Positions 1 through 12,197 of a stretch of DNA of 64,000 nt are shown in pieces. The DNA comes from Nereocystis luetkeana. Taxonomy: Eukaryota > Sar > Phaeophyceae > Laminariales > Laminariaceae. Each line of letters opens with the position of its first letter. Position 1 is the first letter of the stretch. The translations under genes and the position numbers were made by a program. The notes under the pieces are model-generated. The model was given only the letters and a program-made list of their open reading frames with translations. It did not search any database and was not told where the DNA came from. The DNA lies in assembly GCA_031213475.1 (NCBI GenBank), contig JARUPZ010000034.1:5246680-5310679 (forward strand). Reading direction: 5' to 3'.

Positions 1-102
1 GGAACCATAGTTAATAGGACCAAAATATTGTTAGTAAAAATGGTTCAATATATAGGTTTTTTATGTATACCACAGGTCCTATTAACTATGGTCCCCCGTA
101 AT
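1..102. mobile_element. TA-target MITE, copy 1 (cut by left edge)
   Basis: Family A: about 105 bp, inverted ends TTACGGGGGACCATAGT and ACTATGGTCCCCCGTAA, TA duplications, and an AT-rich core with ATATATAGGTTTT. TA targets suggest a Tc1/mariner-like helper. This copy lacks its first bases. Confidence 0.85.
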
Positions 103-449
103 AATCGGGACCTTTTGCTTGTCAGCGACGTAACGCTCGGGCGCAAAAGTGCAAACCCCAACATCTTCGGTGTCGAGGGGTGCGATCGCTTTCCAGCGTT
201 TTGCACCGCTTGATTTTCCCCGGGACCGCCTGGAAGCCTGGAAGAGGTTTCGCTAAGACCGAACAACAACCAAGCATGGTGTTTTCGGAAAATATATCTA
301 TATCTGGTCGAGAAAGGGAGCCTTAGTTTTTCCGAAAATATTTTTTTCACGCTACGTACGCGACTTTTTTTCAGCACCCTTATATTCCGTTCTCAAACAA
401 GTCGACAAAAACGAGCGCATAAGAAACGGTCACACTCTCCCCTGTGCTA

Positions 450-601
450 TTACGGGGGACCATGGTGAATAGAACCAACTATTGTTAGTAAAAATGGTTA
501 AATATATACCAGGTAGGTTTTTATGTATAACATAGGTCCTATTAACCATGGTCCCCCGTAATACTGGTCCTACCAGGTATTAACTATGGTCCCCCGTAAT
601 A
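450..601. mobile_element. Family A MITE plus extra right end
   Basis: A complete copy at 450-562 is followed by a solitary right end at 578-601, with TACCAGGTA exactly between them (571-579). Confidence 0.85.
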
Positions 602-819
602 CCTCAAAAAAGTGTGTGTGTTTACTTTTCTCGTCGGATATTTTACGATTACTCATCAAGTGTAGGTTGTAAAGTGAAGCCCATGCTCGCGGTTGGAGAG
701 CCGACTTTTTTCACGAATGACTTTTGAGAGGTATCCTTCCTGTCACGCGCATTCCGAGGTCTACGAACGATACGTCTTTATCCCGTCCGTGCCAAGATGC
801 TACCAGGTACGTATTAGTA

Positions 820-925
820 TTACGGGGGACCATAGTAAATAGGACCGAATATTGTTGGTAAAAATAGGTTAACATATAGGCTTTTGTGTTTACCGTAGGT
901 CCTATTAACTATGGTTCCCCGTAAT
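820..925. mobile_element. Family A MITE
   Basis: Complete copy with both inverted ends and flanking TA. Confidence 0.88.
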
Positions 926-971
926 AGTCGGTCATGGGACTGAAAAAATGGGCATACATTTATTTGTAGCT

Positions 972-1054
972 TACCACTCCGATCGGAAATATAAGGAACG
1001 TTCATACATTCGTACGGAGACCAAGCGGCTCTTATATTCACGCTCAGGGTGGTA
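972..1054. mobile_element. Family C MITE (TACCACTC ends)
   Basis: About 80 bp; ends TACCACTCCG..GGAAATATAAGG and CTTATATT..GGTGGTA. Other copies seen at 23834, 30028, 59344 and 61624; diverged traces near 10710 and 22285. Confidence 0.65.
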
Positions 1055-1059
1055 CAACG

Positions 1060-1246
1060 TGAATCAACTGGTGACAGCCCCTTCGTTTTACGCGAGTCCG
1101 ACGAGGAAAGAATGGGGGCTGAAGTATTCTCGGGATAGAAATGCCTTCCAAGGATATAAATGCCTTCCAAGGCACGCATCGTCGCAGAGGGGGGGAGGGG
1201 GGGAGAAGGAGGGCCCGCCATGCGATGCCGGATCTGAGTTACGACT
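1060..1246 (+). repeat. Family E dispersed repeat, copy 1
   Basis: GCGAGTCCGACGAGG..GCTGAAGTATTCTCGGGATA, CCTTCCAAGGCACG, a G-rich run, then ATGCCGGATCTGAGTTACGA. Similar at 5535-5704 and 14438-14560. Here the CCTTCCAAGG piece is doubled. No terminal repeats seen. Confidence 0.6.
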
Positions 1247-1353
1247 ATTACAGGGGACTGTAATAAATAGGACTAACGATTGTTAGTAAAAAAGCGGAAT
1301 ACATAGGTTTTAGTGTGTACCGTAGGTCCTATTTAATATGGCCCCCCGTAATA
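1247..1353. mobile_element. Family A MITE
   Basis: Diverged left end (CAGGGGACTGTAATAAATAG). Its right TA abuts the TTAA of the next element. Confidence 0.8.
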
Positions 1354-1357
1354 TTAA

Positions 1358-1447
1358 CCCTTTTAAAGCTGCAGTCTCATTTTGGGAATATACCGCTCGA
1401 ATTCCAAGTAGTGTGCCCCCAAAACGGGACTGCGTTCTTAAAAGGCT
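1358..1447. mobile_element. TTAA-target MITE (piggyBac-like), diverged
   Basis: Family B: 90-95 bp, inverted ends CCCTTTTAGNACYGCAGTCC and CGTTTTGGGGACAAAC, TTAA targets. TTAA duplication and a CCC terminus are the signature of piggyBac elements. This copy has several substitutions. Confidence 0.75.
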
Positions 1448-1790
1448 TGACAGGAGGGAGAGAGAAGAAGAAAGCGAAAATAGTTCCATGGGATGGGGAA
1501 AAAAACACCAGGTATATACGTACGAATACACAAAAAATCACGTTATAAATAGGGATCATTTTGATCCAAAAATAGTATACAAACTGCGCGCATATGTAGG
1601 GGCAGACCGGTACATGTTTCTCGAACTCGTCAAAGTGGGAAGCGTAAAAAACAAAAACACACAAAAAAGCGGGTGCTATAACACCTCTAAAATAGAGGCC
1701 ACTTTTTCCTATATATATATTTTTTTTTCTACTCATTTCATCCCATCTGTCAGGAAATATCTCCGAATCTTCCTCTCTTTCTCCCCCTCA

Positions 1791-2623
1791 GACCTATGCC
1801 AATGCAAACGCGAAGTTGAAAAGTTTTTTTTCAAATATATGGCTTTCAAAAAACAGCCGAATTTTTTCTCGTACCGCCGCTGTGGGAAAAAAAGAGAAAA
1901 ATGTTTGATTTTGATTTTTTTTCCCCCAACGGCTGCAGGCGGCGCAATTTGTGTTTTTCTGGTCGCAAATTGTCAACACGGTGATCGAAACCAGCTCGTG
2001 CGACGATCGACGCTCGATCTCGACATAGACTTAGCCCACGGCCAACCCACTCGGTATCTGGCAAGCCCAACGAGTATAGATGACGGACTCGAAGATATCA
2101 GGTGGATCCATGGTCTAGGGGGCGAGAGCTTGCCGGCGGCGTCGCACGGTATCCTCCCAAACCTGAAAAAAATACTATTTTTTGCCATTCGAGACGGATG
2201 GAGAAGTTTTGTCTTCTGTTTTGTGCAAACCAGCGGCCAAATGTTTTTTTATCACACGCCTGGTCAGCTCCCGTCACATGACACCGGCCATGGTGTGAAG
2301 ACGGTGACCCTAGGGTGGGGTCGGAGCCCCTAACGAGCGCACTCCGTTCGGAATTCGTGACGCAATCGTTGGTTTTGTTGATCGACGTCTATCGAGGACT
2401 CGGAATCTCGCCGCTTCGAACCAAAGATCGGCCTGAGTTTTTCTCAAGCCGATGTTGGCCCAACATCGGCCCCAGATTTGCTTTTTTCGGGCTTTTCCAA
2501 AAGTTAGGAACTTTTTTTTTTTTTTTTAGGTGGCCCATAGGAAGCGTGTTCTGAAAAATTTTGGCGGGTATCTTTGAAATTCAAACTTTTTGTTGCAACT
2601 TCGCTGTACCATTGGCATAGGTC
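1791..2623 (+). mobile_element. 833-bp transposon with 3-bp duplications, copy 1
   Basis: Imperfect inverted ends of about 30 bp starting GACCTATGCCAATG; TCA at 1788-1790 and 2624-2626. A frame reading RSTLDLDID..HGQPTRYLASP, GLEDIR and ILPNLKK is shared with the other copy. No transposase motif is recognised. Three-base duplications occur in PIF/Harbinger and CACTA elements; the superfamily is undecided. Confidence 0.85.
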
Positions 2624-3377
2624 TCACTCGGCGCAGCTCAGATCTGGGGGTCACAAAAGCAGGCTCTTCTCCCTCCTGCCTCCCCACCACGGTATACCGG
2701 GTACATAAACACATACAATATATTATATAGATATACTTCTGTATATATCAGGTATATATATATATATATACACCTGGTAAATATTTTTTTGCATCACTTT
2801 TACTTTCCAGCCAAACTCGTAGGTAGGAGGTTTTTTTACCCTCAGCGATCTTCTTCCGGACAAGCCGTGGTCACAGGTGTCGTCCCTTTCCCCCCCCCCC
2901 CCGGTGCATGCCTTTATTTGTCCTCGCGCATAGATAGGGCTCAGCAATTCCCACGCTGCTCGTCCATTTCCATCGAACGTAGCCAACTCACGCTCTCGCG
3001 CTTCCCGCCACAAGTCATTTTTTTTTCCCGGGCACTTCTTCTTACAGGAATGTTCTGAGAGATCGACGTCGAAACGTAATTATGTTCATTTCCTTGTCAG
3101 TTGTTAACCCTTTTGGGGGCAAATTACAAGCTGCACATTGTCGGGTGGCAAGGCATATTTAACGTAAGAAAGAGTCCCTGCGAGCATGCACTCGGTGAGG
3201 CTCGAACCCACGGAGGAAACAAAAATACCACCCTGTCCCATTATATAAGCACCGGTTCTACACTAATTGTTAAACCAAAAGGTGCCTATATTTCGGTATG
3301 GAGAGAAGGGTTCAGCATGTTTTTACCGTCGCGTCGAAAAATGTGTTATATTTGAGACTTAAAACCACCATCCTTAA

Positions 3378-3466
3378 CCCGTTTAAGACCGCAGTCCCGT
3401 TTTGGGGACAAACTACTTGAAATTTGAGTGGTTTGTCCCCGAAACGGGACTGCGGTCCTAAAGCGG
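3378..3466. mobile_element. Family B MITE
   Basis: Left side TCCTTAACCC intact; the right end reads CTAAAGCGGATAA. Confidence 0.8.
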
Positions 3467-3502
3467 ATAAGGAGGCTGGAACCCTCGATCTCCACCAGAG
3501 TA

Positions 3503-3610
3503 TTACGGGGGACCATGATGAACAGGACTAAATATTGTTCGTAAAAAAAAAACCGAAATATATAGGTTTTAGTGTGTACCGTAGGTCCTATTTAATATGG
3601 TTCCCAGTAA
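3503..3610. mobile_element. Family A MITE
   Basis: Intact left end; the right end reads GGTTCCCAGTAA, so it is somewhat decayed. Confidence 0.82.
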
Positions 3611-3989
3611 AAGTAGTGTTCCAAGGTCAACCATGGTAGATCACCGGGGATATCTCGTAGTCTGGGTCTGGTGGCGGCAGCGGTACTGATGGCCGTGATA
3701 GCGATATAGGTAGCGGGGGTGGGTGTGAACCAGCCCGCCCCAGCCAAAGCAATCAATCATACAGCAAAGACGGTACGCACACCAAAAGCAGAACGTGGCA
3801 ACAAAAACAAAACACAAAAAACCCTCTAAAAACATTACAAAAAAAAACAAACGAACAAAACAAACAACCCCCCTCCCGAAAAAAAAAAAAAACGCAATAA
3901 AAACACACCCACACACATACGAACAAGACAGAAACAAAATACCTAAAAAACAAGAGCAGAAGCAGAAGCAGTAAAAAAACGCCCCTCGC

Positions 3990-4078
3990 CTCGAAGAAAC
4001 TAAACCCGTTACATGAGATAAAAATGATTATCAACGCCCCGCGTGTGGCGTAGACCCTATCTCACACCCGGTACTGGA
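3990..4078 (-). pseudogene. Decayed duplicate of PGAP3-like exon e
   Basis: On the minus strand this segment reads YRV-stop-DRVYATRGALIII, against YQSGVRDRAYAKRGALVVI in exon e, about 390 bp away. The DNA alignment covers most of exon e without its first 40 bases or so. The stop comes from CGA to TGA, one codon is missing, and the GT of the donor reads GC (CGAG/GCGAGG). It lies downstream of the good exon in the direction of transcription. I infer a local exon duplication that lost function; a skipped or poison exon is a less likely alternative. Confidence 0.65.
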
Positions 4079-4382
4079 AGCATAAAACCAAGGGAGAAAC
4101 ACACAAAACAACTTCCCCCCCCCCAAAAAAAAAAACAACCTCCCGCCCCCCCCCCCCCTCCTCCCCCCGTCCTCAAATCAATCAAGAATCAAACGAAAAC
4201 AGAGAGCGTGTCTGACGTATGGCGCAGCTCGCAAAAGTTGACTTTCAACCACTCCGAATCGGTCGGCTGCACGAGTACTCACAGCTGGAGTATTTCAAAC
4301 AAATCTCATGAAAAAAAAAAAAAAAAAACTAGAAGCAAAACAACCAAAAACGAATCACAACAGCAAAAAGGGGCACACTCAC

Positions 4383-4511
4383 CTCGAGAAGAATAGCCGC
4401 GTTCACGAGAATGACGACCAGCGCTCCGCGTTTGGCGTAGGCTCTATCTCGCACGCCGGACTGGTACCTCAGCCACAGCCCAGTGTGCATTAAGCCACCC
4501 ACCAGAGCCAC
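4383..4511 (-). CDS. PGAP3: PGAP3-like exon e (C-terminal helices)
   Basis: Acceptor GAGCAG/GTGGCT and donor CTCGAG/GTGAGT, exactly 43 codons, phase 0 at both ends. Reads VALVGGLMHTGLWLRYQ, then a basic loop, then GALVVILVNAAILLE. This aligns with the xxGLxxxxxW segment and the following helix that ends ..LLE(L)LDFPP in PGAP3. The next exon (family motif DAHxxWH) was not found between here and the left edge. Confidence 0.85.
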
Positions 4512-7500
4512 CTGCTCCGGATCGAATCAACCCATTGGCATGGTGGTCGGGCGGAGGCGGTGGAATAGGGGGAGGGGAAGGGGGGGTGTACCAGGTACTC
4601 GATAGAAGACATGTACTCGATCTCACCTCATGCATAGCTGTAGTCGTATGGGGGAGGGGGGGGGGAAGGGGGGGGGGGGGGGGGGTACCCGATAGGATAT
4701 GTACTCGATCTCATGCATGGCCGTAGTCGTATGAACCATAGACCCTTGTGTCCCTACAAATGCCGGGACGGAGCATGTCGGGTTTTCACCGAACAGGCAG
4801 ACATCATTGCTTACTTGCACCAAGCGCGCTTAAAGCGGCGTGAGGTTTCTGGCGAGTCGCATGAAGGGTGAGTTGCATCCTAGTAAGAACGGGTGGGGGG
4901 GGGGGGGGGTACTCGATAGGAGAGATGTACTCGATATCATGCATGGCCGTAGTCGTACGACCATAGACCCTCGCCTCCCTACAATGCCGGGACGGAGCAT
5001 GTCGGGTTTTCACCGACCAGGCAGACATTGCTTGCACCAAGCGCGAAGCGCCGTGAGGTGTCCGGCGAGTCGCATGAAGGGTGAGCTGCATCCTACTAAG
5101 AATCGCTTGTGAGGCGGACTTGCATATGGATGACAGCTCCAATGAGTTAATTTAATTCCCGGTGTAGGAGGGGGGGGGGGGGGGGGTACTCATTTGACCA
5201 TTGACCACGCATCCCTCTAGAGATGAAGGAACAATTTGAAGGGGGGGGGGGGGGGGGGGGTGTACTCGATATCATGCACGGCCATAGTCGTATAACCAAA
5301 GACTCTCGCATCCCTACGATGCCGGGACGGAGCACGTCGAGGTTTTCACCGACCAGGCATAGACACCGCTTGCACCAAGCGCGAGGCGAAACGTGAGGTG
5401 TCCGGCGAGTGGCATTTAAGGGGTGAGAGGTGCCATCCTACCGTAGGCGGGGGTGGACTCATTATCATGCATGCATGGCAGTAGTCGTACGACCATACAG
5501 TAGACCCTCGCCTCCCTACAATAAAAACCCAACGCGAGTCGACGAGGGAGGAAATGACTACTGAAGCATTCTCGCGATAAAAACGCCTTCCCAGGCACGA
5601 ACCGTAGTGGGGAGGGAGGGGGGGAGGGAGGGGGACGAGGGAGGGAGGGGAGGAGGGAGGGAGGGAGGGGGGAGAGCCTTTGCTGTGTTACTCCGGATCT
5701 GAGTCCATAGTAAATAGGACCTACGGTACGAAGAAAAACTTGGATATTTCCCCCTTTTCACTACCACTATTTGGTCCTATTTACTATGGCCCCCCGTAAC
5801 AGGGGGGAAGAGAGAAGAGAAGGGCGAAGGGAAGACACTACGAGGAAGAAGAGAACAAAAAAATCGGGGGGAAAAAAATGCAAAAACGCGAACGAAAATG
5901 CAGCGATGTTGGGTAGCTGGGGTACCCGTGGATACCCCCCCCCCCCCCCCCCCCGCCCCCGCCACCACAACAGAAAACAAAACAAAAAACTGGACGGTGC
6001 CATCGATAGGCAGCAAAAAAGTCCGCCTCGCCACAAGCGGTTCCCGGTGGGATGGCAGCTCCCACCCCTCTCACGCTACCTCTCTAGCTCAAACGCCTCA
6101 CGCGCTTTCGCTTCGCAAAGCTTGGCGCGAGCAAGACACGTCTACAACAGCCTGGTCGGTGCAAAACCCGACGATGTCCGTTCCGGCACCCTCGTACACA
6201 GGGAGGGATGCGAGAGTCTATGTTCATTCGACTCCGGCCGAGCATGAGGGGAGGCGAGGGTCTATGTCCATTCGGCTGCGGCCGTGCATGACCTCCACAC
6301 GGCCGGCACAAGATGGCGGCGGGGGGGTCGGTTAGTCGATGTAAAAAAAATGGGCCACTTACTATTACGGGGGACCATAGTTAATGGGACCTATGGTATA
6401 CATAAAAACCTATATATTTAACCATTTTTACTAACAATATTTGGTCCTATTAACTATGTTCCCCCGTAATAAAACATTTGCCCAACCGGGGCGCGAGAAA
6501 AAATCGACCATCCCCACCCTCTACCCTCACGATGTGCTCCTCGGGCTAAGAACACCTTCCCCGGGGGCCGCCAAATTGGCCTTGTATTATTTTCAGCCCG
6601 CGACGACTATAAAAAAAAACGTTTTGTCATACATGGTGGATTATTTTTTACACTACCCCCCCCCCCCCCCCCCCGGTCCAACAGATAGGGGGGTGAGACT
6701 ATTACAGTAGCAAAATATACTTTTAACGTAATATATGGGGGGGGGGGGAAACGTAACGAGCGTCTGAAAAGGGCGGAGGTGTCTCAAATAGAAGGGACGG
6801 TAAAATGGCGCTGCTCCGTCTCGAAAGGGATGCGTGGTCAATGGTCCAATGACCAAGGCAAGCAACAAATGAGTACCCCCCCCCACGGATCAACTCATTT
6901 GACGCCGTCCTCGTCTTCGCAGGATGCAGCTCTCGCCCTTCATGCGACTCGCCCAACACCTCACGTTTCGCTTCGAGCTTGGTGCAAGAAACGTCTCCCT
7001 GGTCGGTGAAAACCCGACGTGCCCCGTCCCGGCATTGTCGGGATGCGAGGGTCTATGGTCATACGACTACGGCCATGCATGGCAATGAGTATACCCCCCT
7101 CCCCCCCTTCTATTTTATATAGGTTGGGTTGGCGTCGGTTGGCAACGATACTCTGTAAAACATGCCGCTCACTACGTGAGCTAGACAACCCGGGTACCGT
7201 TTTTTTTTTTTGGCGGTTGCCCACAGCTGGTTGTCGAGTTAGATCATTTGTGCGAGGTAAATAACCTTTACTCCGCACCAGTGGGAAAGATCGTGTCACG
7301 TAGTGTTCAAGGTAAGGCACCCAAGAGGCAGTTACATAGTACTCCCATTGCTGTCTCTGGAAATGCCTACACCGGAAATTAAATCAACTCATTGAAGCTG
7401 TCGTCCATATGCAAGTCCGCCTCAAAAGCAGTTCTTAGTAGGATCCAGCTCACCCTTCATGCGACTCGCCAGACACCTCAGGGAGCGTCGCGCTTCGTGC

Positions 7501-10500
7501 AAGCAATGTCTGCCTGGTGGGTGAAAACCCGACATGCTCCGTCGCGGCATTGTAGGGATGCGAGGGTCTATGGTCATACGACTACGGCCATTCATGAGAT
7601 CGAGTACATATCTCCTATCGAGAATACCCCCCCCCCCCCCCCTCCCTCTCCACACCCCAGCGCGGGTGCTCTATGTAGCGGTCTTTGCAGGGCATGGCGT
7701 GGTGCCTCTCACCCACAATAAAGAGGCCGATTGACACAGGGGTGACCGGGGAAGAAGAATAATAATAAATAAAAAATAAAAAAAAGACACGCCGCAGCTT
7801 TGTTTCTTTTTCGCAACGTGGACAGGGGGGGGGTTACTCTTAAAACCAAGTAAAAAGAAATACTAAAAACGTGTTATTTTCACACTCCTGTGCTGTGATC
7901 GCAACGCTCCCGTTGGTTTTCGATTCTGACCTCTGGAGGTGTGGCGGTGTGCGTCGTTCTTTCCTTCTCGAGGGACGCGCCTAGCTTGAACCGTCAACAC
8001 CTCTCTAGACTCAATACACTGTTGTTTTATTCTTAGTTTGGGACACGCATATTATATACCAGGTATATATATGTATATATATATAAATATACCTGGTAGT
8101 TTTTCACTTTTTTCTTCACTTTTTTTTTCATCACTGTAAAAAAAAATAAAAACCAGGGTACCATATGTTTCATCCTCCGACGGGTTTTATATTCTGTTTT
8201 TAAACAAAGCTCAACCATTGTTGTCGGGGGGGGGGGGAAAGTTCAACCATTGTTGAGTAATTCGTTCCCGAAACGGGGCTGCAGTCCTGAAGCCACATTT
8301 TCCGCACACAGAAAAGAAAAAAACAATACCGCGCGTCAGCTTCACCCGTTCCTTGGACGGCTAACCGAGCTGAAAGGAACGAAGGTGACAAATACCATTG
8401 CATCATACACTATTCTTCCCACCCGCCATCACCGCCCCACCCCCCTACCCACCTTCATGTTGTAGCCGTAGTCGAACTTGACGAACCACATGAAGCTGAT
8501 GTGAAGCACGTAGTAGACCGACATCGAAATCCCAACCAGTGGTACCATCTTTCGCATTCGAGGCCTGTTCGACCGTTTCATTCCGCGTGGTTCCGTTTGG
8601 TCCCGTTTGGTCCCGTTTGGTTCCGTTTGGTTCCGTTTGGTTCCGTTTGGTTCGGTTCGGTTTGGTTCGGTGTTGTTCGGTTTGGTTCGGTTCGGTTCGG
8701 TTCGGTTCGATTCGGTTCGGTTTCGTTCGGTTTCGTTCGGTTCCGTTCCGTTCCGTTCCGTTCGGTCCCGTTCGGTTCGTTCGTCATCCGTTGTTACGCG
8801 CGAGGCGGTGAACCGAACCGAACCGGAACGAAAGGGAAAAGGACCCGTTGGACACCCCGTCAACCATTGGCGTGATTATTGCCGCGATACGGTGGGAGGA
8901 CCGTCGGACACCCCCCCCCAATCAACCATGTGGCGTAAGCCCGAGGACCGTAGGACGGCACCACCAACCATTGTCGTAATCGTTGAAACAGCACCATCAA
9001 CCATGTTGTACCGTTGGACACCATCCACGATTGGCGTAACCGTTGCCACGAGAGGCATGAGAAGTGGGGGCGGGGGCGGGGCGGAGGGGGGGCGGGGGGG
9101 AGGGTAGGTCAGAAGGGGGAGGGGGGGGGGGTACTCATTTGTTGCTTGCCTTATTCCTTTGACCATTGATCAGGCATCCCTTTCGAGACGGAGGGCGTAC
9201 CCATTTGGTTGCTTGCCGAATACAGTAATTTTGAGCATTGACCACGCATCCCTTTTCGAGGCGGAGCAAGCGGGGCAGGGGGGGTGTACTCATTTGTCAC
9301 GCGCGGCCGTGGTCGTATGACCATAGACCCTCGCCTCCCCACAAATGCCGGGAGGGAGCACGTCGAGCTTTCACCCACCAGGCATAAACATTGCTTGCAC
9401 CCAAGCTTTGCGAAGCGAAACGTGAGGAATTTGTCGAGTCGTATGAAGGGCGAGCTGCATCCTACTGACAAGCGCTTGTGAGGCGGACTTTCTGGCAACA
9501 TGGATGACAGCATCGAATGAATTGATTCGTCTTCCGATTTCGACATTTCAAGAGGCAGCAATGAGGTAGGGCAAAGGGGTGGGGGGGAGGGGGGGGGGGG
9601 GGGGGGGGGGGGTAAGAGGTATCGAAGCCCTTTCAGCACAAAGGCCGTCCGTCGAGCTATTATAGCGCGTTCACCAATGGCCGCAAAAAAAAAAGCTCGA
9701 CCCACGTGCGTACGACTAAGCGGTACCTGGCTTTTCTACCTTTACGTTGGTTGACCTTTGCGGGCGAATGCATTCGACGCGTTGACGTAACCAGCTACAG
9801 GTAAGTTTACAGATGAGTGCTTCTTCGCTATAACCGCGGGAAAGTGCAAGGAAAATTCTCCCTGGGAGCGTAGAACAGAGCAACACATCAGCAAATACTG
9901 CAACACCAAGACCGTGACTACACCAACCACCACTTACTATTACGGGGGACCATAGTAAACAGGACCAAATATTGTTAGTGAAAATAGGTAAATATATAGG
10001 TTTTTGTGTGTACCGTAGGTCCTATTAACTATGGCCCCCCGTAATAACAGCACAGCTTTGTACCGCAACCGCTAGCGCCGTCAACGGATTCAATCAACAC
10101 CATTGACATCATCACCATCAACAACACTACAAATATCACCTCGTCCAAGACCACCGCCCAGCCCCCCCTGCCCCCCTCCGCTTGGTGCAAGCAATGCCTG
10201 CCTGGTCGGTGAAAACCCGACGTGCTTCGTCCCGACACTGTAGGGATACGAGGGTCTATGCTCGTACGACCACGGCCATGCATGAGATCGAGTACCCCCC
10301 CCCCCCCCTCCCCCTCCTCCCCCCCCCCCCCCCTCCCGTGAAAAACGTGAAAACCCGACATGCTCTGTCCCGGCATTGCAGGGATGCGAGGGTCTATGGT
10401 CACACGACTACGGCTATGCATGATATCGAGTAGATCTCTCCTATCGAGTACACCCCCCTCCCCCCCCCCCCCCCTCCCTTCCCCTCCCTTCCCCTCCCTT

Positions 10501-12164
10501 CCCCTCCCCCCTCCATCAAGGGCAGCAACAGGCGTAAGAAAATGTGTCACCTTCGGCTCTGAGGTGGTCCCGCCACACGTACGATCGCTACCCACACCAC
10601 ATAAAACACATTCCTGCCGACGGGAGGGGCAGGGAAAAGGGGACGGAGGCGGGAAAATGGGGGGGGGGGGGGGGCGGGCGGGCGGGTGTTAAAACTGATC
10701 GCTTACGTAGTACCACTTTGAGCGGAAATGCAAGGATCGTTGAGAAACTAATGTGAAGACCGGGTGGTCCATATCTTTCCCTCAGTATAGGCTGCTAGGA
10801 ATACGGGGGACCATAGTAAATAGGACCAAATATTGTTAGTAAAAATAGGGAAATATACAGGTTTTGTCTGTACCGTAGGTCCCATTTACTATGGTCCCCC
10901 GTATATCGGGGGACCATAGTAAATAGGACCAAATATTGTTAGAAAACATAGGGAAATATATAGGTTTTTGTGTGTACCGTTGGTCCTATTAACTATGGCC
11001 CCCAGCACTATTAAGAAGTGATACATAAAAAATACTGTTTCCTTGCCTTGGCGCCCTGTGTGAGTAACGGAGGCTACTCGGTACCTGTGCTTCCATGTGC
11101 CAGAAGACTCTGGCACTGGGCACCGACTACTGTTAATAGTAAATGGCTACTGACCACTGCTGCAGCATACGCGTAGTACGTACCAATCTCAAACAGGGGA
11201 GGGGGGGGGGCGTACTCATTTGCAGCTTGCCTTAGTCATTTGACCATTGACCACGCATCCCTTTCGAGACGGAGAACCGTTCCTACTCCTAATAAAGACA
11301 CCTCCAACAATTGGGCGCTCATTACGTTGTTTCCATATATTACATAGACACTTTTTGCTACTCTTATCCCCTTCTTGTTTGGCCGCCTGTGGCCACCATC
11401 TATCTCCTAGGATAGCGATCGTTTTCTCGCTGCTATCTAGTGTATCAAACTCCTCCATGTCACATTCGTCTATTTTCCTCATCTCCTCTTCTAACACATC
11501 CCGTTCCTCCTTGTATATTTCACATTCTCCTACTATGTGAGTTCTACTCTCTATCGCTTTGCCACACGGGCACATCTGTGCATCTATTTCCTCCTCCTCC
11601 CGGCTACTGCTATACCTCTTTCTTCTTTCTGACAGGTCCAGGTCACCTACACGAAAGCGCAGCTTCAGCGTTCAAACAGGGGGGGGGGGGGGGTGCGTAC
11701 TCATTTGTTGCTTGCCTTAGTCATTTGGCCATTGACCACGCAGCCCCTTCGAGACGAAGCACTTGAGGGCGGGGTGTAAAATGCTCATTATCATGCATGG
11801 CCGTAGTCGTATGATCATAGATCCTCGCACCCCTACAATGCCGGGACCGAGCCGAGCGCGTCGGGTCTTCACCGACCAGGCAGACGTTTCTCACTCGCAC
11901 CAAGCTTGGCGAAGCGCCGTGAGGTGTTGGGCGAGCCGCATCAAGGTTGGGCTGCACCCTACTATAGAGCCGCTTCTGAGGTGGATTTTCTTGCATCAGG
12001 ACGACGACAGTGTCAAACTATTTAATAGTTGATTTATTTTCCGGTGTGGCCACTTCCAGAGACAGCAATGGGTTTACTATACCAGGTATATACTATCTAA
12101 CTGCCTCGTGGGTGCTTTGCCATATACCTGGTACGCACTACGTGATACGGCCATCCCCCTTGTG

Positions 12165-12197
<33 letters not shown>

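Noticed and set aside
3190-3235. B-box-like GGGTTCGAGCCTC on the minus strand
   Set aside because: No cloverleaf around it; similarly at 26983.
8429-8863. TEPNETERNRTE-type protein in the GGTTC array
   Set aside because: Translation of a pentamer repeat; only its last 37 codons are a real exon (PGAP3-like exon d).
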